Origin: Roseibium sp. TrichSKD4
GTDB taxonomy: Bacteria > Pseudomonadota > Alphaproteobacteria > Rhizobiales > Stappiaceae
DNA length: 64,000 nucleotides
Reading direction: 5' to 3'
Assembly (NCBI RefSeq): GCF_000148725.1
Contig: NZ_GL476314.1
Coordinates: 119,375-183,374 of the forward strand
A program made the position numbers and the translations under genes. The notes below the pieces were generated by a model. That model was not told where the DNA came from. It worked only from the letters and a program-made list of their open reading frames with translations, and did not search any database. Position 1 is the stretch's first letter; each line of letters starts with the position of its first letter. Positions 1 to 8,650 of this stretch are shown piece by piece.

Positions 1-1
1 C

Positions 2-442
2 CAGCCTCACAAAGAGGCTCTGAGGTCTCTCATGAAAGCGGTGCGCCGTGATCCGGGGCTCGCTTTGGAACTCAACCCAGTTGCTGTGCGATCGCAGGTC
101 TGGATGCTGGAAGCTGCCGGAATTGACGCGTCAGGACTTCGCGGTCGAATTATCGCGCAGGGCGTTGCCGTTGCGTTTGCCCGCGTCCTTGATGTTTGGA
201 TGGACGAAGAAGACGAGGGCATGCCGCGCACCATGTCAGCTCTAGATCAGGAGCTGGATCGCGGTGAGGGAGCAGTTCGGATGCTGGACCGTGCTGGCAA
301 ACTTACCTCAATGTTGTCCTCAGCTGGTGGAATGCTGAAACGCAAACGCAAGACATCCTCTCAGGACTGGGAGGATGATGAGTGGTCTAGTCCCTCGGAC
401 AAAGACCCGGAAACGGACCCGAACGCCACAACCGTCCACTGA
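2..442 (+). CDS. TetR-type regulator, C-terminal part (cut by window edge)
   Basis: The frame is open from base 2 through the first internal ATG at 32 to a stop at 442, so the gene enters from the left and its N-terminal DNA-binding part is missing. The visible part (about 146 residues) has an all-helical ligand-domain look (RSQVWMLEAAGID, GRIIAQGVAVAFARVLDVW), followed by a charged low-complexity tail rich in Asp, Glu and Ser. This resembles C-terminal domains of TetR-like regulators found beside csaA in Rhizobiales; that family call is inference from recall and the helix-turn-helix cannot be seen. The csaA-like gene follows on the same strand after 65 bp. Confidence 0.6.
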   Translation, partial: QPHKEALRSLMKAVRRDPGLALELNPVAVRSQVWMLEAAGIDASGLRGRIIAQGVAVAFARVLDVWMDEEDEGMPRTMSALDQELDRGEGAVRMLDRAGKLTSMLSSAGGMLKRKRKTSSQDWEDDEWSSPSDKDPETDPNATTVH

Positions 443-507
443 CCTCCTTGCAACTCATTTGAAAGTGGCCCAGTTTGCTTGGCTCGATAAATGAGTAGGG
501 TGATGGT

Positions 508-849
508 GTGAGTGATCAAATTTCCTTCGATGATTTTTTGAAAGTCGATGTTCGCGTGGGGCAAATTGTGGAGGCTGAGGAGTTTCCCGAAGCGCGTAAA
601 CCCGCCTTTAAGATGAAAATCGATTTCGGTCCTGAGATCGGTATTAAAAAGACTTCTGCCCAAATCACAAAAAATTATACGCTTGAGGACCTTGTTGGAA
701 AACGGGTTATGGCTGTGGTCAATTTTCCGCCACGCCAGATCGGGCCAGTTATGTCTGAGGTTCTAACGCTCGGTGTCCCTGATGAGGAGGGTGAAGTTGT
801 TCTGATTTCCCCGGACAAATCGGTTCCGATTGGCGGGCGACTTTACTAA
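508..849 (+). CDS. csaA: CsaA/YgjH-type tRNA-binding protein
   Basis: A 113-residue single-domain OB-fold protein. The family signature is clear: FDDFLKVDVRVGQI near the N terminus, then FGPEIGIKKTSAQIT, a VNFPPRQIG segment and a C-terminal LGVPDEEGEVVLISPDK. CsaA proteins bind tRNA as dimers and have been given chaperone or secretion-related roles in Bacillus; the role in alphaproteobacteria is not settled. The start is a GTG at 508, preceded by a GTAGGGTGATG stretch that can serve as ribosome binding site. Length is normal for the family. It may be cotranscribed with the regulator upstream. Confidence 0.9.
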   Translation: MSDQISFDDFLKVDVRVGQIVEAEEFPEARKPAFKMKIDFGPEIGIKKTSAQITKNYTLEDLVGKRVMAVVNFPPRQIGPVMSEVLTLGVPDEEGEVVLISPDKSVPIGGRLY

Positions 850-856
850 AAATACC

Positions 857-2293
857 TCAGGTTGGAACGCGAACGCGTGCTCTTAGACCTCCCAGTGGAC
901 TGTCTTCCAAATAGATGTCTCCGCCGTGGGAGCGGGCGATATCGCGAGCAATTGCCAACCCAAGGCCGCTGCCTGATACGTTCTGATTTCTGGATTGATC
1001 CAGCCGTTGGAAAGCGCGCAGCGCTGTCTCGCGTTCCCCCGTCGGGATGCCAGGACCGTTGTCATCCACGATGACGGTCAACCAGCCCCCGTCATGTTCA
1101 CCGGTGACCTCAATCTGGGTCGCGAACTTCGCTGCATTGGTCACAAGGTTGGCGATGCAGCGCTTGAAGGCTATGCGACGCAGATTAACGATTGGATCGC
1201 CGGAGTAGGTTGCTTTCACATTGTGGCCAGTGATTTCCGCTTCTTCTTCAATTTCTTCCAGCAACAGGGCAGCGTCGGTTTCTTCTGCGACTTCATCGGC
1301 ATCGCCGCGCGCAAATGAGAGATAATCTTCAAGCATATGGGTCATCTCATCCACATCCTTGCGCATGGCATCGCTCTCCGGCGTGTCGCCAAAAAGCGCG
1401 AGCTGCAAACGAAATCGGGTCAATATGGTTCTGAGATCGTGACTGACACCTGCCAGCATTGTGGTGCGTTGTTCCATTTGCCGTTCGATCCGGCGGCGCA
1501 TTTCAATGAAGGCATGTGCTGCCTTCCGCACTTCGCGGGCGCCGCTGGCGCTGAACCCTTCGACCGGGCGTCCAAGGCCGAAACTTTCTGCAGCTGCTGC
1601 AAGGCGCACAATTGGCCGGATTTGGTTGCGCAAGAACAGCATCGCAATGATGATCAGAACCATTGATGTGGAGAACATCCAGACCAAGAAAATATGCGAG
1701 TTTGAGGCAAATGTCTGGCTGCGACGGGCAAAGACCCGCAAGACTGCGTTTTCAAGCTGGATCCTGATTTCAACGTATCGCGACTGACCAACCGTATCGA
1801 TCCAGAACGGCTTGCCGATTTGCTGACTGATGGCTTGGCTGAGGCCTTGGTCAATCACGTCGAAATAAGGTTTTGGCGCTGGCGGTGGGAGTGGTTCAGG
1901 TGGCATCAGGCTCATGGACAGACCCAAAGCCTTTGAACTCATGGTTTCAATCAGCTGATTGTCTTCGTCTTGCGGAAAATTCTCAAGAACAAAGACGATC
2001 GCCGCGATATCACGAACCACGGCGTCCGACATCCGCTGAGACACCAGTTCATAGTGTCGTTCCATGAACACGATTACCAAGACGGACTGCAAAAGCAGGA
2101 TCGGAACGACAATGATCAAAAGGGCCCGCGTGTAGAGACCCTTTGGCATGTATCGATAGATAAACCGTGTGGTTTTCCGATAAGCCCACACCAAAGGCCT
2201 CACAGGAAACGATGTGGTTACTCGGTCGGTGAGGGCGGACCAACTGATCATTCGCTCTCTGTGCTTGCTTTCATCTGTCCGTTGTTCAGTCAC
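857..2293 (-). CDS. EnvZ-like membrane sensor histidine kinase
   Basis: A 478-residue kinase with the classic order: cytoplasmic N terminus, membrane segment (about residues 57-78), periplasmic loop with Pro-rich PPEPLPPPAPKP, second membrane segment (about 205-222), HAMP, DHp domain and HATPase. The H-box reads GVSHDLRTILTRF, with His as phosphoacceptor; N-box NLVTNAAKF, G1 DDNGPGIP and G2 GSGLGLAIA are all present, so it should be active. It overlaps the response regulator upstream by 8 bp, which makes it that regulator's cognate kinase by context. The PetP/PetR-type neighbours suggest a role in envelope or redox control, but the stimulus cannot be read from sequence. Confidence 0.93.
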   Translation of the reverse strand: MTEQRTDESKHRERMISWSALTDRVTTSFPVRPLVWAYRKTTRFIYRYMPKGLYTRALLIIVVPILLLQSVLVIVFMERHYELVSQRMSDAVVRDIAAIVFVLENFPQDEDNQLIETMSSKALGLSMSLMPPEPLPPPAPKPYFDVIDQGLSQAISQQIGKPFWIDTVGQSRYVEIRIQLENAVLRVFARRSQTFASNSHIFLVWMFSTSMVLIIIAMLFLRNQIRPIVRLAAAAESFGLGRPVEGFSASGAREVRKAAHAFIEMRRRIERQMEQRTTMLAGVSHDLRTILTRFRLQLALFGDTPESDAMRKDVDEMTHMLEDYLSFARGDADEVAEETDAALLLEEIEEEAEITGHNVKATYSGDPIVNLRRIAFKRCIANLVTNAAKFATQIEVTGEHDGGWLTVIVDDNGPGIPTGERETALRAFQRLDQSRNQNVSGSGLGLAIARDIARSHGGDIYLEDSPLGGLRARVRVPT

Positions 2294-2984
2294 AGGCTAG
2301 CCTGTAGCCTATGCCCCGAACGGTTTGTAGATATACCGGATTACCGGGGTCATCTTCGATTTTACGGCGGAGGCGATTGATCTGCACATCCACGGTCCGT
2401 TCTCCCAATCCACTGTCATCGCCAACAATCTTATGGCGGGGAACGGTGGCTCCTGGTTGTTCGGCGAATATGGAGAGGATTTGTTTTTCTCGGTCTGTCA
2501 GGCGAATGGGGGCATCGCCATTTTTTAATTCTCCGCGTCCCGGGTTGAAGACGAACGGTCCAAATTTGATCTCTGTTGCAACATGGGTGACCCGCGGCCC
2601 GCCGCGCCGCAAAATCGCGGAAAGCCGAAGTAAAAGTTCTTTTGGTTCAAAAGGCTTGGCCAGATAATCATCTGCTCCGACTTCCAAACCAGCGATCCGG
2701 TCTGACGCGTCCGATCGAGCGGTCAGCATCAGGATTGGAACATCCGAGTGATCGCGCAGCCAACTTGCCAAATCCAGCCCGGTCTCGCCGGGCATCATGA
2801 CATCGAGGATCAAGAGGTCAAAAGACAAGCCGCTCAAGCACGTTCTTGCTTCCTGTGCATTTGCAGCGGTTGTCACACGGTAACCGTTCTCTGCGAGCAA
2901 TCGTCCCAGGAGGTCGCGGATACGCTGGTCGTCATCCACGAGCAGAAGGTGGCTGGCATTATCGTCTGGCAAATGTGCGTTCAT
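2286..2984 (-). CDS. OmpR/PhoB-family response regulator, PetR-like
   Basis: A 232-residue regulator: receiver domain (about 10-125) with the acidic pair at D17-D19, phosphoacceptor D61 in LLILDVMMPGE, T88 and K110 in YLAKPFEP, then a winged-helix trans_reg_C domain (about 135-230, RTVDVQINRLRRKIEDDP and RGIGYRL). All residues needed for phosphorylation are there. It overlaps the MarR gene upstream (ATGA) and the kinase downstream, so the three are translated together. The MarR + OmpR pairing matches petP-petR of Rhodobacter and Rhizobiales; PetR has been linked to cytochrome bc1 expression in R. capsulatus. Identity as PetR is inferred from synteny and general similarity. Confidence 0.93.
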   Translation of the reverse strand: MNAHLPDDNASHLLLVDDDQRIRDLLGRLLAENGYRVTTAANAQEARTCLSGLSFDLLILDVMMPGETGLDLASWLRDHSDVPILMLTARSDASDRIAGLEVGADDYLAKPFEPKELLLRLSAILRRGGPRVTHVATEIKFGPFVFNPGRGELKNGDAPIRLTDREKQILSIFAEQPGATVPRHKIVGDDSGLGERTVDVQINRLRRKIEDDPGNPVYLQTVRGIGYRLACD

Positions 2985-3565
2985 GGGGCGCTGGATGTCT
3001 TGTCTGAACTGGTTCCGGTTTCGTCGTGGCGAACGTTGATCAGATTGGCAACTTCGCTGCGTGCTTCTGGATCAATCATTTGAAACAAAAACTGTTTCAC
3101 CGCGTCAGTTGAGTCATTTGGCAAGTCATTTATGGCGCGATCAAGGCGTTCCGTCTGCAAGAGCGCCAGACGTCGGGCCAAATCGTGTCCCTTGCTTGTT
3201 GTATGCAACAGGCGCTGGCGCCGGTCGACGGCTCCAGGGCGTTGTTCAATGAAGTCCTCATCCACCAACTGCTTCAAAACGCGGCCAAGACTTTGCTTTG
3301 TGATTTTCAGGATGCCAAGCAAGTCCGTGACCATGATGCCGGGATGCCGATCCACAAAGTGAAGAACGCGGTGGTGGGCGCGCCCGAAACCATATTGTGC
3401 CAGCACGTCATCCGGATCGGATGTGAACTCCCGATAGGCAAAGAACAAGAGCTCGATGAGGTCGTATGGAACAGGTCCGGACACGCCTTTTGGTGGTGTG
3501 CTGCCACCAGCCTCCGTGCTCGCATGTTTGTGAGCAGGTTGAGAAACGAAATTTATGTCAGCCAT
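2981..3565 (-). CDS. MarR-family regulator, PetP-like
   Basis: A 194-residue protein with a central MarR winged helix: FGRAHHRVLHFVDRHPGIMVTDLLGILKITKQSLGRVLKQLVDE, followed by the wing DRRQRLLHTT (about residues 55-135). Long unstructured tails at both ends (His/Thr/Ser-rich N terminus, Ser/Thr-rich C terminus) are longer than in a minimal MarR protein. It is first in the operon and is divergent from ilvE across a 248-bp spacer that should hold promoters for both. The match to PetP is by context with the OmpR-type gene and is inference. Confidence 0.9.
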   Translation of the reverse strand: MADINFVSQPAHKHASTEAGGSTPPKGVSGPVPYDLIELLFFAYREFTSDPDDVLAQYGFGRAHHRVLHFVDRHPGIMVTDLLGILKITKQSLGRVLKQLVDEDFIEQRPGAVDRRQRLLHTTSKGHDLARRLALLQTERLDRAINDLPNDSTDAVKQFLFQMIDPEARSEVANLINVRHDETGTSSDKTSSAP

Positions 3566-3813
3566 ATTGACTTATTTCTGATCGATTGTTACTGATAAGG
3601 CGTCTTGAGCGAAATGATCGGTCTTCTTGGTCTGTTTTTGCGCATTTGCGTTGCCGCGAATCCTTTCTGGCCCATTCGTTCAGACAAGATACCGGGACTT
3701 GTCTCACCGTGCAAAGCGCGGACGCGGGTTGGTGGCTTGGCTGCCGACGGTGATGCTTGCTTCCGACATGAAACAACAATTCGTTCCGCAAAGAACGGGC
3801 AGGAGAGATTTCG

Positions 3814-4716
3814 ATGAGCGGCTTGCCTTTTGACCAGCTTGAGGGTGAGATTTGGTACGATGGCGCTTATGTGCCTTGGGCAGAGGCCAAGCTCCATGTG
3901 CTTAGTCATGGCTTGCATTACGGCAGCAGCGTGTTTGAAGGTGAGCGCGCCTATGGCGGGCAGATTTTTAAGTCCGAAGAGCACACGCAGCGCCTTTTGG
4001 CCTCCGCTCGGGAAGTCGGCTTTGATATTCCCTGGAGCGAAGAGCAAATCAACACGGCCAAGGAAGACCTGCTGAAGCGGATGAACCTTGTTGACGCTTA
4101 TATTCGTCCCGTTGCTTGGCGCGGCAGCGAGATGATGGGTATTTCGGCTCAGAAAAACACCATTCATCTGGCGATCGCGGCATGGGAGTGGCCAAGCTAC
4201 TTCGATCCGGAGCAACGCTTAAAGGGCCTGCGTCTGGATATGGCACAATATCGCCGCCCAGACCCGGCAACTGCACCGTTTAAGGCGAAAGCAGCGGGCC
4301 TTTACATGATCTGCACGATCTCCAAACACGAGGCTGAGCGCAAAGGTTATGCCGATGCAATGATGCTGGACTATCGGGGGCAGGTTGCCGAGGCGACGGG
4401 CGCAAATGTGTTCTTCATCAAGGATGGGCAGATCCATACGCCGAAGCCGGATTGTTTCCTCGATGGCATTACGCGTCGAACCGTCATTGATCTTGCCAAA
4501 GCGCGCGGTCTTGAGGTCATTGAACGCGCAATTATGCCGGAGGAGCTGGAAGATTTTGAACAGTGCTTCCTGACAGGTACGGCCGCCGAGGTGACACCTG
4601 TCGCAGAAATCGGTCCGTATTCGTTTGAAGTTGGCGGGATCACCAAATCCCTTATGGCTGATTATGACGCGGCGGTTCGTCCGCAAAGCACAGCACCGGC
4701 GGCTGCTGTCGCTTAA
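3814..4716 (+). CDS. ilvE: Branched-chain amino acid aminotransferase
   Basis: A 300-residue fold-type IV PLP enzyme that moves the amino group between glutamate and the 2-oxo acids of Val, Leu and Ile in the cytoplasm. Seen: N-terminal GEIWYDGAYVPW, HGLHYGSSVFEGERAY, the PLP lysine K159 within PFKAKAAGLYM, the cofactor-holding segment EATGANVFF, and FLTGTAAEVTPV near the C terminus. Length is as expected, with a short Ala/Pro tail. An AGGAGA ribosome site sits 6-7 bases before the ATG at 3814. A strong intrinsic terminator follows at 4744. It is divergent from the MarR/PetR operon. Confidence 0.96.
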   Translation: MSGLPFDQLEGEIWYDGAYVPWAEAKLHVLSHGLHYGSSVFEGERAYGGQIFKSEEHTQRLLASAREVGFDIPWSEEQINTAKEDLLKRMNLVDAYIRPVAWRGSEMMGISAQKNTIHLAIAAWEWPSYFDPEQRLKGLRLDMAQYRRPDPATAPFKAKAAGLYMICTISKHEAERKGYADAMMLDYRGQVAEATGANVFFIKDGQIHTPKPDCFLDGITRRTVIDLAKARGLEVIERAIMPEELEDFEQCFLTGTAAEVTPVAEIGPYSFEVGGITKSLMADYDAAVRPQSTAPAAAVA

Positions 4717-4743
4717 GAGGCATACGTGCGGTAAATGATTGAA

Positions 4744-4770
4744 AAGGCGGGCTTTGACCCGCCTTTTTTT
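4744..4770 (+). terminator. Rho-independent terminator after ilvE
   Basis: An 8-bp stem AAGGCGGG / CCCGCCTT with a six-base loop, followed directly by seven T. It lies 28 bp after the ilvE stop and 8 bp before the end of the convergent transporter gene, so it mainly ends ilvE transcripts. Confidence 0.9.
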
Positions 4771-4777
4771 GTTTGCG

Positions 4778-6091
4778 TTACTGTGCTTTCGGGGTGTCGT
4801 GATGCGGCTGGAACAGCTTTCCGCGCTCTGCAAAGAGGATGGCGAGGAATCCACCAGCGCCATAAAGCGTATAAGCGAGGGCGAGTGGAACAGTCGTTCC
4901 ATCAAACATTTGCCCCATGGTGAACCCCAGAATGGCTCCGCCAAGTGTTGTGGCGAAACCGATCACCGAGGACGCAGTTCCGGCAATGTCCCCCAAGGGC
5001 TCCATCGCCATGGCGTTGAAATTCGGACCAATGAAGCCGAAGCTTGCCATGATACCGGCGCTTAGCAGAACAGTTGACCACAGCATTTCAAGACCTAATA
5101 GAGCGAGCAGAAGCATCACACCGCCAAGCAGAGTGAACGCAATTGTTGCGATTTGCGAGAGCTGCCGCATGCCCAGTTTTTCAACAAGCCGGGAGTTTGT
5201 AAAAGACGCAATGGCCATGGAGACGGCGGCGCAGGCAAAGACCACCGGGAACCAGGCGCCGAGGTCGAAAATGTCGACAAAAATCTGCTGTGACATGGAG
5301 ATGAAGGCAAATAAGCCGCCGAACACAAAGCTCAAGGCGATCATGTAGCCAAGGCTCGTGCGGGTCGTGACAACCGTCTTGTAGGCGTTGAGGATTGCGC
5401 GAACCTCAAGCGCTTGACGATTGTCGGGCGAGAGCGTTTCCGGCAAACGCGCATAGCACCAGAAAAACAGCACCAGCCCGGCAATCAGGAGTGTGGAGAA
5501 AATCCAGTGCCAGTCTGCGAACAGCAAAATGACCTGACCAATGGACGGGGCAACAATCGGCACGGCCATGAAGATCATCATGACCAGTGACATGACTTTG
5601 CCCATCTGGCGTCCGGAATAACTGTCGCGGACAAGTGAAACGGCGACCACGCGTGTTGCTGCGCAGCCAATGCCTTGAACCAAGCGGGCAAGCAGCAGAT
5701 GGTCCAGCGTGTTCGCCATCAACGACCCTATACTGGCAAGGGAATACAAGAACAGGCCGCCGAGGAGCACTTTTCTACGTCCGAAGGCGTCAGAGACAGG
5801 ACCAAAGAAGAGCTGGGCGACGCCGAACCCGATCATATAGGCAATCAAAACCTGCTGGCGGTCGTTTTCGTTGACGATGTTGAACGCCTCACCGATTTCC
5901 GGCAGCGAAGGCAACATGATGTCCATCGCCAGCGCGTTGAGCGCCATCAGTGCGGCGACAACGACCACAAATTCTACAAACAGCATTCCAGGATGCGGTT
6001 GCTTTTTGGGGCTTTCAGAAGGTGTCAAACCGTCTTGCGGGGCATTCGGCTGTGAAGCCGACCCCGTCTTTTCGGACGCATCAGCGCTCAC
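4778..6091 (-). CDS. Bcr/CflA-type drug efflux MFS transporter
   Basis: A 437-residue inner-membrane antiporter of the major facilitator superfamily. After a Pro/Ser/Gln-rich cytoplasmic N terminus there are about 12 hydrophobic segments. Typical Bcr/CflA marks are DIMLPSLPEIGEAF in TM1, QLFFGPVSDAFGRRKVLL in the TM2-3 loop, and RLVQGIGCAATRVVAVSLVRD in TM4. The start codon is GTG at 6091 with an AAAGGA ribosome site. Substrate is unknown; relatives export bicyclomycin, chloramphenicol or sulfonamides. It stands alone between ilvE and the moaE end. Confidence 0.92.
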   Translation of the reverse strand: MSADASEKTGSASQPNAPQDGLTPSESPKKQPHPGMLFVEFVVVVAALMALNALAMDIMLPSLPEIGEAFNIVNENDRQQVLIAYMIGFGVAQLFFGPVSDAFGRRKVLLGGLFLYSLASIGSLMANTLDHLLLARLVQGIGCAATRVVAVSLVRDSYSGRQMGKVMSLVMMIFMAVPIVAPSIGQVILLFADWHWIFSTLLIAGLVLFFWCYARLPETLSPDNRQALEVRAILNAYKTVVTTRTSLGYMIALSFVFGGLFAFISMSQQIFVDIFDLGAWFPVVFACAAVSMAIASFTNSRLVEKLGMRQLSQIATIAFTLLGGVMLLLALLGLEMLWSTVLLSAGIMASFGFIGPNFNAMAMEPLGDIAGTASSVIGFATTLGGAILGFTMGQMFDGTTVPLALAYTLYGAGGFLAILFAERGKLFQPHHDTPKAQ

Positions 6092-6188
6092 GAAGGATGT
6101 CCTTTCAAAAAAACGATATCAGACCGTCATGACCGACGGCCGCAAATTAATTGTATAAGGGGCTCGCTCAAAGAAAAAAGCGAACGTG

Positions 6189-6662
6189 TCAGGCTTGTTC
6201 CCAACGTGTCAGAGCCTGTTCGTCCAAGTCTTTGGCATCGACCCAGCCGTTATCCTGCCCAGACTTCAAGTGCTCTTTTTTCCAGAATGGCGCACGGGTC
6301 TTGAGAAAGTCCATCAGAAAGTTGGCAGCATCAAATGCCGCTTGCCGATGGGGCGAGGCCGCAATGACCAATACGATATTTTCGCCCGGTGCGATCTTTC
6401 CAAAGCGGTGAATGACTGTCAGGCCCGTGATTGGCCAGCGTTCTGCTGCCCTTTCTGCAATTCGGGAAATCTCCGCTTCTGCCATGCCGGGATAATGTTC
6501 CAGCTCCAGCGCCGACAGCTGCCCGCCTTCATCTCGGCACAGGCCGGTGAAGGTGACAACAGCACCGATATCGAACCGGCCTGCAGTTAGTTTTGCTGTT
6601 TCTTCTGTTAGATCGAAATTTTCGGCTTGGACGCGGACGCTGGGTGTGATCGTCATGATCAC
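6189..6662 (-). CDS. moaE: Molybdopterin synthase catalytic subunit MoaE
   Basis: A 157-residue subunit that converts precursor Z (cPMP) to molybdopterin with sulfur carried by MoaD. Family motifs seen: VVTFTGLCRD, LELEHYPGMAE, HRFGKIAPGENIVLV and the catalytic stretch MDFLKTRAPFWKKE holding the two lysines. The length is normal. It overlaps moaD by 4 bp (ATGA), giving a coupled pair with balanced expression. Molybdenum cofactor is used in this window by MsrP (52752-53717). Confidence 0.95.
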   Translation of the reverse strand: MIMTITPSVRVQAENFDLTEETAKLTAGRFDIGAVVTFTGLCRDEGGQLSALELEHYPGMAEAEISRIAERAAERWPITGLTVIHRFGKIAPGENIVLVIAASPHRQAAFDAANFLMDFLKTRAPFWKKEHLKSGQDNGWVDAKDLDEQALTRWEQA

Positions 6663-6910
6663 CCTCCGGTCATGGGCGGGAAAAAGGCAATTTCCTGAGC
6701 CTCGGCGATTGGTGTGTCGGCGTCAACGTGTTCCTGATTAATCGCAGCGCGAATGGTATCGGCTTCAGCGAAGGCCGCGGCGTGATTATCGTCAATCGTG
6801 GCAAGATAGGCGGTCAAGTCGCCAACGGTTTGAATGCTGTCTGGAAGTACGAGCTGTTCCTCGTCAACGCCGACTTTTTCTCGAACCCATGCGAAATACC
6901 GAATAATCAC
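6659..6910 (-). CDS. moaD: Molybdopterin synthase sulfur carrier MoaD
   Basis: An 83-residue ubiquitin-like protein ending in the diagnostic Gly-Gly (PPMTGG). Its C-terminal glycine is adenylated by MoeB and thiocarboxylated, then feeds sulfur to MoaE. The start MIIRYFAWVREKVG is typical. It sits 43 bp after pgsA and overlaps moaE, in the pgsA-moaD-moaE order common in Rhizobiales. Confidence 0.95.
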   Translation of the reverse strand: MIIRYFAWVREKVGVDEEQLVLPDSIQTVGDLTAYLATIDDNHAAAFAEADTIRAAINQEHVDADTPIAEAQEIAFFPPMTGG

Positions 6911-6953
6911 AGCTTACCACTCGTATGTAAGGGGCATCCCATTGAATTGGAGG

Positions 6954-7526
6954 TTATTCCTCGATCAAATGACCTATGCCCGCCCGGAAGTAATCGTATC
7001 CTGTATATAGTGTCAGGACCGCTGCAATCCACAAGGCGGTCAAACCTGCTAGTGTGGTGCCCGGAATTACCGCATCTCCAGCGGGGCCCGCCACGAGAAG
7101 CGCGACCGCGATCAGCTGAACTGTGGTTTTCCATTTTGCCAGTTGTGTGACCGGGACGCTGACCTGAAGCCCTGCCAGAAACTCACGCAAACCTGAAACG
7201 AGAATTTCGCGGCAAAGGATAATGTTTGCGGCTACCAGCGACCATCCACCAATTGTTCCATCTGCAGCCAGCATGAGAAGACAAACAGAAACCAGAAGCT
7301 TGTCGGCGATTGGGTCCAACATGCGTCCAAGCGCGGATTGCTGTTGCCAAGCCCTTGCAAGATAGCCATCCAGAAAGTCCGTAATTGCCGCTATCACAAA
7401 CAGGACAACAGCGACCCAACGGGCCGTGTGACCTTCGAAGTAAAAGCACGCGGCAACGGCGGGAACCGCCGCGATGCGCCCATAGGTCAGGAGGTTCGGC
7501 AGGCTCAGCGCTACGTTTCTTTTCAT
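6954..7526 (-). CDS. pgsA: CDP-diacylglycerol-glycerol-3-P phosphatidyltransferase
   Basis: A 190-residue membrane enzyme making phosphatidylglycerol phosphate, the committed step to PG and cardiolipin. The CDP-alcohol phosphatidyltransferase motif D-G-x2-A-R-x8-G-x3-D-x3-D is visible in DFLDGYLAR and GRMLDPIADK (about residues 47-75). Several hydrophobic helices surround it. The N terminus NLLTYGRIAAVPAVA is typical. In many relatives pgsA follows uvrC directly; here six other reading frames lie between them. Confidence 0.95.
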   Translation of the reverse strand: MKRNVALSLPNLLTYGRIAAVPAVAACFYFEGHTARWVAVVLFVIAAITDFLDGYLARAWQQQSALGRMLDPIADKLLVSVCLLMLAADGTIGGWSLVAANIILCREILVSGLREFLAGLQVSVPVTQLAKWKTTVQLIAVALLVAGPAGDAVIPGTTLAGLTALWIAAVLTLYTGYDYFRAGIGHLIEE

Positions 7527-7635
7527 TTATTCCAATATTTCAGTTGGATGCTGGTCAAGCCACGCGTCTATTTCCACAAACACCTGCGAGAACAGATGTT
7601 CACCTTTGTCAGGTCTTTCTAACGCGGCACGGCGA

Positions 7636-7926
7636 TCAAGTGAAGATCGAATCGCCTTGCTGGTCGATCATCACCTTGGCCTTTCTGACCATATGGCTTG
7701 CGGCCTCATCTTCAGTGGGCATTGTATCTGCGCGCAGGAAGGCATGAACCTTGCGCTCCTCACTAACCGATTTCTCAATGCGACCAGCCACTTGCCATTG
7801 TCCACCCGCCGGTTTTGGTTCGGCGATGATCTCGAACCCTTCGTAAGTTTCCGGTGGGCGGCTGGATGACTTCTTGCCGCCGGCTTCTCCGGAACCGAAC
7901 AGGCCTTTCAATAGTTTGCCGATCAT
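7636..7926 (-). CDS. HlyU-family protein
   Basis: A protein of 96 residues starting at ATG 7926; an upstream in-frame extension to 8022 overlaps tdk and is not needed. The core YEGFEIIAEPKPAGGQWQVAGRI, FLRADTMPTEDEA and KAKVMIDQQGD matches the HlyU family (PF10115). HlyU is an activator of haemolysin genes in Vibrio, but in alphaproteobacteria the small family members have no proven role. Its start overlaps the tdk stop by 4 bp (ATGA), so it is translationally coupled to tdk. Confidence 0.85.
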   Translation of the reverse strand: MIGKLLKGLFGSGEAGGKKSSSRPPETYEGFEIIAEPKPAGGQWQVAGRIEKSVSEERKVHAFLRADTMPTEDEAASHMVRKAKVMIDQQGDSIFT

Positions 7927-8564
7927 TTTGCCATCTCTTTTTCTCGCATTCCTGTTTTGGCAGCCGTTGATGCGGCACCTGCTTCCGGCCGCAACTGGCG
8001 TTTGCTCCAGTGATGCCGACACAGGGAAACATATGTGTCATTTCCGCCAATGACTACCTGATCACCTTCTTCGGCAAATTGTCCACGGGCATCCAGCCGG
8101 GCGACCATCGTGGCTTTTCGTCCACACCAGCAGATCGTCTTGATTTCCTTTAGATTGTCCGCGATTGCAAGCAAAGCCGCGCTGCCGGGAAACAAGTTGC
8201 CCTGAAAGTCGGTTCTCAGGCCAAAGCACATGACCGGGATTTTCAACTCATCGGCGACCCGGGCCAGCTGCCACGCTTGGTCCTTGGTCAGAAACTGTGC
8301 TTCGTCGACGAAAACAGCATGGATTGGCTTGCAGTTGATCGTGTTCTGCGTGTGCTGAAAAAGGTCATCGCGGGAGGAAAAGATGTCAGCGCCCGAAGCG
8401 AGACCTATGCGGGAGGCAATGCGGCCCTTGCCGGCCCGGTCATCAATGGCGGCGATTAACAAAAGGGTGTTCATGCCGCGTTCTACATAGTTGTAGGAGG
8501 CTTGCAGGAGCACTGTCGACTTGCCGGCATTCATGGATGAGTAATTGAAGTAGAGCTTGGCCAT
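7923..8564 (-). CDS. tdk: Thymidine kinase (type II)
   Basis: A 213-residue salvage enzyme phosphorylating thymidine with ATP. Walker A is SSMNAGKST (about 9-17), the Walker B-like segment is AVFVDEAQFL with the catalytic Glu, and a lid/zinc region has CWCGRKATMVARL and later CRHHW. The four-cysteine zinc site is only partly recognisable (Cys-x-Cys plus a later Cys), as in E. coli-like Tdk. C-terminal tail is charged and disordered. It is coupled to the HlyU-like gene downstream. Confidence 0.94.
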   Translation of the reverse strand: MAKLYFNYSSMNAGKSTVLLQASYNYVERGMNTLLLIAAIDDRAGKGRIASRIGLASGADIFSSRDDLFQHTQNTINCKPIHAVFVDEAQFLTKDQAWQLARVADELKIPVMCFGLRTDFQGNLFPGSAALLAIADNLKEIKTICWCGRKATMVARLDARGQFAEEGDQVVIGGNDTYVSLCRHHWSKRQLRPEAGAASTAAKTGMREKEMAK

Positions 8565-8650
8565 TTCGCTATTGTCTTTTTTCAGGCGTCAGAATCGCAA
8601 ATTCAGCGCCATTGTCTTTAACCGGGCCGCTTCGCTCAATGGCGCAAAGC